Assembly: GCA_964481445.1 (NCBI GenBank)
Contig: CAYZTQ010000107.1
Coordinates: forward strand, 1-5,911
DNA length: 5,911 bases
DNA from: UBA1038 sp964481445
GTDB taxonomy: Bacteria > Bacillota > Clostridia > Christensenellales > Aristaeellaceae
Direction: 5' to 3'
In this document: positions 1 through 5,015 of the stretch, piece after piece
Position numbering within the stretch: position 1 is the first letter of the stretch
Layout of the letters: each line of letters starts with the position of its first letter
The notes under the pieces: generated by a model
Told to the model about the DNA's origin: nothing
Databases searched by the model: none
The model's input: only the letters and a program-made list of their open reading frames with translations
Program-made: the position numbers and the translations under genes

Positions 1-1204
1 CGTCGCTCATCAGGTAGTAGCCGTCCTTGCCGCGGTCCTTGCCCCAGCTGTTTTCCACGCGCCAGCGCTGCGGCCTGCCCTCCTTGTCCAGGTGCACGCC
101 CTGCAGCACCATGGCGTGGGTCATCAGGCTCTCGCCGTAATCCAGACGTTCCTCCTTGCTCATGGGGAAGCCGGTGCCGAAGAGCTTTTCAACGGCCACG
201 CTCGCGGTATCCATGATGCCCAGGTCGCGCACATGCCACTGGCCTACGTCGCAGCCGAACCACACGGGCTCGCCGTCCTGCAATTGGCGGATGGCGGCCT
301 GCTTCAGCTCCTCGACAGGCAGGTTCAGGTAGCGCACGGGGCGCGCTTCATGCACGGAGCCGAGGAAACGCACGGTGTAGGCCTTGCCGTAGGGCTTATC
401 CTGCGTGGGAGCGTTGATCAGGCTCACATAATCAGACAGGTTCCAGCCCACGTATTTCTGATAGAACTCGGTGGGGGTCAGCCCCTCGTCGCGGATCAGG
501 TTGTTATCCTTGTCGCGCACGATAAAATCCACCTTTTCGGGCGGGAAGCCCAGGCAGATGGTCAGCATGCGGTAGATGGTGGAGAGCATGCCCTCCTTCT
601 GCGCGCGCAGGCTTTCCAGCGACTCGCCGCGGCGGAAGTCTCCGCGCAGCTTGCAGGCGTACTCGCGCAGCTTGAGGGTGAGGTACTTGTCCATCTCGGC
701 GGTGGAGGTGGAGCAGGCGGTTTCCGGCATCGCGCTCTTGGGCACCACGCCGTACTTTTCGACCAGCCCGGCGAACATGTCAAACTGGCCGCCGTCGCCA
801 AGCGGGGCCGTCAGGAGAAAGCTGACCACGCGGCTGCCGGTCTCCTCTTCCAAAGTGGAGAGGATGTTCTCAAGGAAATAGTTGGATTTTTCCAGCTTGT
901 CCCAGAACAGGGGATAGGCCTGCGAAAACTCGTAGGTTTCCAAATTGTATTTCCTGATCAGGCCGTAGCGCATGGCGTTGAGCGCGGCGAACATCCAGCA
1001 GCGGCCGGACTGGCTCTGCATGGTGATATCGCCCGATTTGAGCGACACCGAAAACTCGTGCACATTCTTTTTGAGGGCTTCGATATCGGTGGCGGATTTG
1101 CCGATGCCGTTGGCGGTGACGGCGTTCATCGCCAGCTGCGCCGCGTGGTTGCCCGCGGCCTGCTCGCGGTAACGCTTGAGGGCCTCCTGATTGATGCTTG
1201 TCAT
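1..1204 (-). CDS. pepC: Aminopeptidase C (bleomycin hydrolase family, peptidase C1B), C-terminus cut by window edge
   Basis: Cytosolic papain-like cysteine aminopeptidase that removes N-terminal residues from peptides; family members form hexamers with the active sites facing an inner cavity. 401 residues are visible, running off the left edge. The family is usually about 435-450 residues, so some 35-50 C-terminal residues are missing, including the tail that in this family reaches into the active site. The catalytic set is complete: oxyanion Gln63 and nucleophile Cys69 in MQSQSGRCWMFA, His363 in LMTHAMVLQGV, and Asn385 in VENSWG. Their spacing fits lactococcal PepC and bleomycin hydrolase. 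The ATG at 1204-1202 is chosen because AAGGAGG (plus-strand 1212-1218) lies 7 nt upstream. There is no signal peptide, consistent with a cytosolic enzyme. It lies downstream of gdhA on the same strand, but an intervening terminator and its own promoter suggest separate transcription. The family assignment is firm; the physiological role in peptide turnover is inferred. Confidence 0.96.
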   Translation of the reverse strand, partial: MTSINQEALKRYREQAAGNHAAQLAMNAVTANGIGKSATDIEALKKNVHEFSVSLKSGDITMQSQSGRCWMFAALNAMRYGLIRKYNLETYEFSQAYPLFWDKLEKSNYFLENILSTLEEETGSRVVSFLLTAPLGDGGQFDMFAGLVEKYGVVPKSAMPETACSTSTAEMDKYLTLKLREYACKLRGDFRRGESLESLRAQKEGMLSTIYRMLTICLGFPPEKVDFIVRDKDNNLIRDEGLTPTEFYQKYVGWNLSDYVSLINAPTQDKPYGKAYTVRFLGSVHEARPVRYLNLPVEELKQAAIRQLQDGEPVWFGCDVGQWHVRDLGIMDTASVAVEKLFGTGFPMSKEERLDYGESLMTHAMVLQGVHLDKEGRPQRWRVENSWGKDRGKDGYYLMSD

Positions 1205-1228
1205 ATGGGTGCCTCCTTCGCAAATTTA

Positions 1229-1260
1229 CGATGCCATTATACCACCCGAAGCATGGGAAA
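1229..1260 (-). promoter_or_regulatory. pepC promoter (extended -10)
   Basis: On the minus strand a perfect TATAAT (plus 1236-1241) is preceded by TGG, giving the extended -10 form TGnTATAAT. No good -35 hexamer is found at 16-18 nt; only T-rich sequence is there, which overlaps the T-tract of the gdhA terminator. The predicted start near 1229 gives a leader of about 25 nt carrying the AAGGAGG site of pepC. Extended -10 promoters can work without a clear -35, so this is a believable sigma-A promoter. Confidence 0.7.
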
Positions 1261-1261
1261 A

Positions 1262-1297
1262 ACGAGAAAAAACGAATCGGCCGCCCGAAAGCGGCCG
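1262..1297 (-). terminator. Intrinsic terminator after gdhA
   Basis: Read on the minus strand, CGGCCGC and GCGGCCG (plus 1291-1297 and 1278-1284) form a perfect 7-bp all-GC stem around the six-base loop TTTCGG. After five bases (ATTCG) there is a run of six T, and further T-rich sequence follows. It lies about 60 nt past the gdhA stop and just before the pepC promoter, so it should separate the two transcripts. The gap between stem and T-run is longer than ideal, so read-through is possible. Confidence 0.72.
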
Positions 1298-1359
1298 CAG
1301 ACTATTGAAAAACCTGATGGGTGGTTCCCCTTCCGCCCGCAAACGCAGTTTGTCAACGG

Positions 1360-2697
1360 TCAGACGCATCCCTCCTGCATCATGGCTTCCGCTACTTTCA
1401 AAAAGCCCGCGATGTTGGCGCCCATCACATAGTTGCCGGGCTGGCCGTAGCTTTCGGCGGCTTCGGAAATGGCGGAAAAGATGCCCTGCATGATCTCTTT
1501 CAGCTTCGCGTCGACTTTTTCAAAGCTCCAGTTAAGGCGCTGAGCGTTCTGGCTCATTTCGAGGCCGCTCACGGCCACGCCGCCCGCGTTGGCGGCCTTG
1601 CCGGGGGCGTAGAGCACGCCGCTTTGCTGCATCAGGGCGGCGGCGCCGGGCGTCAGGGGCATGTTGGCGCCCTCGGCCACGGCCTTCACGCCCGAAGCGA
1701 TCAGCGTCTTCGCGCCTTCTTCATCCATCTCGTTCTGGGTGGCGCAGGGCAGGGCGATATCGCAGGCGACGCGCCAGATGCCGCCTGCCCCGGCCGTGTA
1801 GAGGCTGCCAGGGCGGCGTTTCGCGTATTCCTCGATGCGGGCGCGCTCCGCCTCCTTCACCTGCTTCATCAGCGCGAGGTCGATGCCCTGCGGGTCTTCC
1901 ACATAGCCCGCGCTGTCGCTCATGGCCAGCACGGTCATGCCCATCTGCATGGCCTTTTCGGCCGCGTAGATGGCTACGTTGCCGCTGCCGGAAACGATGG
2001 CGCGCAGCCCCTGCGTTTTGAGGCCCGCCCTGCCAAGCATGGCTTCAAGCAGATAGAGCAGGCCGTAGCCCGTCGCCTGCCTGCGCCCCAGCGAGCCGCC
2101 ATAGCTGAGCCCCTTGCCCGTCAGCACGCCCTCAAAGCGGCCGGTCAGGCGCTTGTACTGGCCGTAGAGGTACCCGATTTCGCGTGCGCCCACGCCGATA
2201 TCGCCCGCGGGCACGTCGGTCATCGGGCCGATGTGGCGGTACAGCTCCGTCATCAGGCTCTGGCAAAAACGCATGATCTCGCCGTCGCTTTTGCCCTTGG
2301 GGTCAAAATCGCTGCCGCCCTTGGCGCCGCCGAGCGGCAGGCCGGTCAGGCTGTTTTTGAGCACCTGCTCCATGCCCAGAAACTTGATGATGCTCAGGTT
2401 TACGCTGGGGTGCAGGCGCAGGCCGCCCTTGTAAGGGCCCAGTGCGCTTGAAAACTGCACGCGGTAGCCGCGGTTCACCCGCACGCGGCCGCTGTCATCC
2501 ACCCAGGGGATGCGGAACAGGATGGCCCGTTCGGCTTCGCAGAACCTCTCCAGCAGCCCGGCCTCTTCATACTCCGGATGCCTGTCGATAACCAGGGCGA
2601 TAGAATGCAGGATTTCTTCTGCGGCTTGCAAAAATTCGCTTTCATTGGCGTAACGGCTTCTCAGGCCGTCAAGCGCCGTTTGTACATAAACGTTCAA
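1360..2697 (-). CDS. gdhA: Glutamate dehydrogenase, hexameric type, probably NADP-specific
   Basis: Interconverts 2-oxoglutarate plus ammonium and L-glutamate in the cytosol, linking nitrogen assimilation to the TCA intermediates. The 445 residues match the usual 445-450 of the small hexameric family. The substrate domain shows PYKGG (Lys90), Lys114, PLGGAKGG with catalytic Lys126, and DVPAGD with catalytic Asp166. The dinucleotide fold has GSGNVA at 237-242. The second beta strand ends in SDSAG (260-264), as in the NADP-dependent E. coli enzyme and unlike the SGPDG I recall in the NAD-dependent Clostridium symbiosum enzyme; hence NADP(H) and a biosynthetic role are inferred. CATQNEMD (318-325), KAVAEGANMP (338-347) and APGKAANAGGVAVSGLEMSQN (from 364) are typical. 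The start is TTG, because no in-frame ATG or GTG lies nearby and the N-terminus aligns from its first residues with the clostridial enzyme. It has its own promoter and terminator and so is probably monocistronic. Confidence 0.97.
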   Translation of the reverse strand: MNVYVQTALDGLRSRYANESEFLQAAEEILHSIALVIDRHPEYEEAGLLERFCEAERAILFRIPWVDDSGRVRVNRGYRVQFSSALGPYKGGLRLHPSVNLSIIKFLGMEQVLKNSLTGLPLGGAKGGSDFDPKGKSDGEIMRFCQSLMTELYRHIGPMTDVPAGDIGVGAREIGYLYGQYKRLTGRFEGVLTGKGLSYGGSLGRRQATGYGLLYLLEAMLGRAGLKTQGLRAIVSGSGNVAIYAAEKAMQMGMTVLAMSDSAGYVEDPQGIDLALMKQVKEAERARIEEYAKRRPGSLYTAGAGGIWRVACDIALPCATQNEMDEEGAKTLIASGVKAVAEGANMPLTPGAAALMQQSGVLYAPGKAANAGGVAVSGLEMSQNAQRLNWSFEKVDAKLKEIMQGIFSAISEAAESYGQPGNYVMGANIAGFLKVAEAMMQEGCV

Positions 2698-2713
2698 AAA
2701 CTTGCCATCCTTT
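2695..2713 (-). promoter_or_regulatory. gdhA ribosome binding site and TTG start
   Basis: On the minus strand AAAGGA (plus 2708-2713) lies 10 nt before the TTG at 2697-2695. An ATG overlapping this site opens a frame that stops after four codons, so it cannot start gdhA. The fairly long spacing and the non-ATG start suggest moderate translation efficiency. Confidence 0.65.
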
Positions 2714-2734
2714 CTGCGCGATAAGCGGAATACC

Positions 2735-2770
2735 GCAGAGCATCATACAACAGGATAGTGAAACATTCAA
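2735..2770 (-). promoter_or_regulatory. gdhA promoter
   Basis: On the minus strand TTGAAT (plus 2765-2770) and TATGAT (plus 2742-2747) are separated by exactly 17 nt, a good sigma-A-type match (four of six and five of six bases). Transcription should start near 2735, leaving a leader of about 38 nt. A short inverted repeat, GCGG-TATT-CCGC (plus 2725-2736), lies at the predicted start; it could be an operator half-site or a 5' hairpin, or mean nothing. Confidence 0.7.
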
Positions 2771-2797
2771 GAAGAATTGTTGCATTTCTTTTGATTT

Positions 2798-2833
2798 TAG
2801 GCAAGCGGGCCGCTTTGTGATATAATGTACGGC
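2798..2833 (+). promoter_or_regulatory. Phosphoglucomutase gene promoter
   Basis: A perfect TATAAT at 2821-2826 is preceded by TGA, giving an extended -10. A weak -35 match, TAGGCA (2798-2803), sits 17 nt upstream. The start would be near 2833, about 39 nt before the ATG. It is back to back with the gdhA promoter: the two -35 elements are 27 nt apart, so a regulator or local supercoiling could affect both. Confidence 0.7.
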
Positions 2834-2856
2834 ATGAACCGGACAAGGCCAGCGTG

Positions 2857-2874
2857 AGGAGATGGAGCGGTATG
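2857..2874 (+). promoter_or_regulatory. Ribosome binding site that decides the phosphoglucomutase start
   Basis: AGGAG at 2857-2861 lies 10 nt before ATG 2872, and GGAG at 2864-2867 lies 4 nt before it. The in-frame GTG at 2854 would place this site inside the coding sequence and has no comparable site of its own, so ATG 2872 is preferred. Confidence 0.7.
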
Positions 2875-4611
2875 TCAAACCCCTTGGAATCCTATGAGAA
2901 ATGGCTGCGCTACCCGCAGCTGGATGAGACGCTGCGGCAGGAGCTTTCGCAACTGGCGGGGCAGGAGGATGAAATTGCCGACCGCTTCTGGAAAGACCTG
3001 AGCTTCGGTACCGGCGGCCTGCGTGGCAAAATCGGCGCGGGCACCAACCGCATGAATCTCTACACGGTCTCCAAGGCGGCCCGCGGCATCGCCAGGCATC
3101 TGCTGCGGCAAAGCGAGCTGGCCAGCTGCGCCATCGGCTACGACAGCAGGCGCGGCTCGCGTACCTTCGCCCGGCTGATGGCGGCCGTGATGGCCGAGCT
3201 GGGCGTGCGCGTGCACCTGTTCGACGAGCTGGTGCCCACCCCGATTTTAAGCTTTGCCGTGCGCTACCTGCGCTGCGACGGCGGCATCATGATCACCGCC
3301 AGCCACAACCCGAGGGAGTATAACGGCATCAAGGTCTACGACCGCAGCGGCTGCCAGCTCAATGACGACGCGGCCCGCGAGGTAGCGGCGGGCATCGCCC
3401 GCCATCAGGATCTGGTGACCGGGCTGCCCGACTACGCGGAGTTTGCCGAAAAGGGCATGATCCGCCCCATTGGCCGCGATGTGTACGACGCCTTTCATGA
3501 AGCCGTTCTTGAGCGCAGCATCGAGCTGCCGCCGGAAGAGCTGCACGTGGTCTATTCGCCGCTCAACGGCACGGGCAACCGCCCCGTGCGCCGTATGCTG
3601 GCGAGCCTGCCCAACATCAGGGTCAGCGTGGTGCCCCAGCAAGAGAACCCGGACGGCGAGTTTCCCACCACCCCTCGGCCCAACCCCGAGCTGCCCGAGG
3701 CCATGACCCTCAGCCTTGCGCTGACGGAGGAGCTGGGGGCTGATATCTGCATCGCGACCGACCCGGACTGCGACCGCGTGGGCGTCGGCGTGCGCGCGGA
3801 GCAAGGGGTCAAACTGCTCAGCGGCAACCAGGTGGGCGCGCTGATGTTCCATTTTATCTGCGAGGGCCTGCGGGCCAAGGAAAACCTGCCCGAGCAGCCG
3901 GCCGCGGCGACCACCCTTGTTTCCACGCCCATGGCCGATGAGATCGCGGCCGATTACGGCGTGAAGCTCTACAAGGTGCTGACGGGCTTTAAGTACATCG
4001 GCGACATCATCAACCGTCTGGAGCGGGACGGCGGGGCGGATCGCTTTATCTTCGCCTTTGAAGAGAGCATCGGTTATCTGATTGGCCCCTATATCCGCGA
4101 GAAGGACGGAGTGGGCGCCGCCATGATGGTCTGCGAGATGGCCAGCTACTATAAGCGTCAGGGCATGACGCTGATCGACGCCTATCAGGAGCTGGAGGCG
4201 CGCTACGGCGTCTTTATCAGCCGCCTGGAGACCCTGCGCTATGAGGGGCGCAAGGGCGAGGAGTTGATGCGCGAAAAAATGGACGCGCTGCGGCAGATGA
4301 GCGAGATCGCCGGCCTGCGCGCCCTTGAAAAGACCGATTATCTGCACGATGAAACCGGCCTGCCCAAGAGCAACGTGCTGCGCTTCGTGCTGGAGGGCGG
4401 GCGGCAGGCGGTTTACCGCCCCTCAGGCACCGAGCCGCTGCTCAAGCTCTACCTGATCGTGCGCTGCACCAGCCGTGAGGAGGGTGAAAAGGATATGCAG
4501 ACCTTTGCCGCGCGCGCCCTGGCGCTGGCCGGCGGCCCGCAGGAAGCTGCGGAGGAAAAGGAAGAGGAGAAGGCTCCCGAGACCACGCCGCAGGACGGGG
4601 CGGAAAGCTGA
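2872..4611 (+). CDS. pgcA: Alpha-phosphoglucomutase / phosphohexomutase (PgcA/PGM2 type)
   Basis: Cytosolic Mg-dependent enzyme that interconverts glucose 6-phosphate and glucose 1-phosphate through a phosphoserine and a bisphosphate intermediate. It feeds UDP-glucose, glycogen and envelope polysaccharides; related enzymes also act on mannose or pentose phosphates, so substrate range is not settled. The 579 residues match the roughly 580 of Bacillus PgcA. Domains in order: N-terminal FGTGGLRGKIGAGTNRMN (45-62); active-site TASHNP with Ser144; Mg loop DPDCD with Asp297, Asp299 and Asp301; sugar loop FEESIGY (396-402); and C-terminal phosphate loop RPSGTEP (516-522). All key residues are present. 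The last 25 or so residues are Glu-, Lys- and Pro-rich (EEKEEEKAPETTPQD) and look disordered. The gene is transcribed away from gdhA. The family is certain; the symbol follows the Bacillus homologue and could equally be pgm. Confidence 0.95.
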   Translation: MSNPLESYEKWLRYPQLDETLRQELSQLAGQEDEIADRFWKDLSFGTGGLRGKIGAGTNRMNLYTVSKAARGIARHLLRQSELASCAIGYDSRRGSRTFARLMAAVMAELGVRVHLFDELVPTPILSFAVRYLRCDGGIMITASHNPREYNGIKVYDRSGCQLNDDAAREVAAGIARHQDLVTGLPDYAEFAEKGMIRPIGRDVYDAFHEAVLERSIELPPEELHVVYSPLNGTGNRPVRRMLASLPNIRVSVVPQQENPDGEFPTTPRPNPELPEAMTLSLALTEELGADICIATDPDCDRVGVGVRAEQGVKLLSGNQVGALMFHFICEGLRAKENLPEQPAAATTLVSTPMADEIAADYGVKLYKVLTGFKYIGDIINRLERDGGADRFIFAFEESIGYLIGPYIREKDGVGAAMMVCEMASYYKRQGMTLIDAYQELEARYGVFISRLETLRYEGRKGEELMREKMDALRQMSEIAGLRALEKTDYLHDETGLPKSNVLRFVLEGGRQAVYRPSGTEPLLKLYLIVRCTSREEGEKDMQTFAARALALAGGPQEAAEEKEEEKAPETTPQDGAES

Positions 4612-4691
4612 GCGCTCCGCGAAATGAATGTTTATTCCTTGTATTTTGCATAAATAAAGTGTTTGTGGCAGTAAATTGACCATAAAACGCA
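4612..4691. other. AT-rich intergenic spacer
   Basis: Between the phosphoglucomutase stop and the T-box promoter the sequence turns AT-rich, unlike its surroundings. I find no ORF with a ribosome binding site. A TTGACC at 4676-4681 resembles a -35 element but has no -10 partner at normal spacing. A short GC hairpin (4600-4620) overlaps the stop codon but lacks a following T-run, so a terminator for the upstream gene is not clear. Confidence 0.5.
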
Positions 4692-4727
4692 TTGTAGGCA
4701 GGAAAATTGCACATTAGAATACGATGC
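4692..4727 (+). promoter_or_regulatory. Promoter of the T-box / substrate-binding protein transcript
   Basis: TTGTAG (4692-4697) and TAGAAT (4715-4720) are spaced 17 nt apart. The -10 matches five of six bases, the -35 only three. The predicted start at about 4727 falls just before the 5' side of T-box stem I, as expected for a leader of this class. That positional agreement is the main support. Confidence 0.6.
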
Positions 4728-4976
4728 AACAGGTGAAGACCGGGGACAGGTAGAAACCAGGCGCCCTTCCAGAGAGCTTCCGGTCGCTGCGAGGAAGCAA
4801 GGGCAGGGTTTTGAGTACACCCCGCGAGCCGCGGGCTGAAAGGTAAGTAGGCTTTGCCGGGCGCTCCCGTTACAGGGCCGGGCGTTTTTCGCCCCCTGAG
4901 GCCGCTTTCGGGCGGTAAATTGAGGTGGTACCGCGGGTATATCCGCCCTCTGCATGCGCAGAGGGCGGTTTTATTT
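4727..4976 (+). promoter_or_regulatory. T-box riboswitch leader, specifier TAC (tyrosine)
   Basis: Transcriptional T-box that senses uncharged tRNA and controls the downstream substrate-binding protein gene. Hand-folded stem I: 4741-4745 pairs with 4820-4824 (CGGGG/CCCCG); the specifier loop has ACAGGTAG on the 5' side and TGAGTACA on the 3' side; 4754-4758 pairs with 4807-4811, 4763-4768 with 4799-4804, and 4776-4781 with 4793-4798. The AG bulge (AGAGA, 4771-4775) and distal loop GGTCGCTGCGA (4782-4792) have the form that contacts the tRNA elbow. The codon in the loop is TAC (4816-4818) followed by A4819, the usual purine, so tRNA-Tyr is predicted. A GTAA/TTAC pairing (4843-4846 with 4870-4873) fits the stem II pseudoknot, and GGGCG-TTTTT-CGCCC (4880-4894) fits stem III. 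The T-box bulge TGGTACC is at 4926-4932; its TGGT pairs with tRNA ending ACCA, consistent with discriminator A of bacterial tRNA-Tyr. The antiterminator is GAGG/CCTC (4922-4925 with 4947-4950) plus GCGG/CCGC (4933-4936 with 4943-4946). Confidence 0.95.
4943..4976 (+). terminator. T-box regulatory terminator
   Basis: CCGCCCTCTGC (4943-4953) and GCAGAGGGCGG (4958-4968) form a perfect 11-bp stem with loop ATGC, followed by TTTTATTT. The first eight bases, CCGCCCTC, are the same ones that close the antiterminator, so the two structures exclude each other. Uncharged tRNA bound to the TGGT bulge should stabilise the antiterminator and allow transcription into the gene at 5016. Confidence 0.95.
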
Positions 4977-5015
4977 AAAAGAAAAGCAACCCAACAACAG
5001 GAAGGAGAATCCCTC

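Noticed and set aside
92..1432. Long plus-strand open frame opposite pepC (446 codons)
   Set aside because: It is antisense to a gene with a complete catalytic set, has no ribosome binding site, and its His-, Ala- and Gly-rich translation is typical of a GC-rich shadow frame.
1321..2451. Plus-strand open frame opposite gdhA (376 codons)
   Set aside because: It lies entirely over the conserved gdhA gene or its terminator region, shows no recognisable domain, and has the Ala/His/Gln composition of antisense GC-rich DNA.
2669..2878. Minus-strand 69-codon open frame across the divergent promoter region
   Set aside because: It overlaps both promoters, the gdhA start and the phosphoglucomutase start, and has no convincing ribosome binding site.
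3247..4347. Minus-strand open frame opposite the phosphoglucomutase gene (366 codons)
   Set aside because: Antisense to a gene with all catalytic motifs; no start signal and no recognisable family.
4600..4620. Hairpin GCGGA...TCCGC over the phosphoglucomutase stop codon as a terminator
   Set aside because: The stem is short with an internal bulge, and it is followed by GAAATG rather than a T-run, so it is not a convincing intrinsic terminator.
4676..4681. TTGACC as the -35 element of the T-box promoter
   Set aside because: At 16-18 nt spacing the following sequence (around 4698-4705) has no -10-like hexamer; the TTGTAG/TAGAAT pair fits better and starts at the right place for stem I.
4815..4817. 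Specifier codon GTA (valine) in the T-box
   Set aside because: Its next base would be C, whereas T-box specifiers are followed by a purine; TAC followed by A fits the usual pattern after the GA of the specifier loop.
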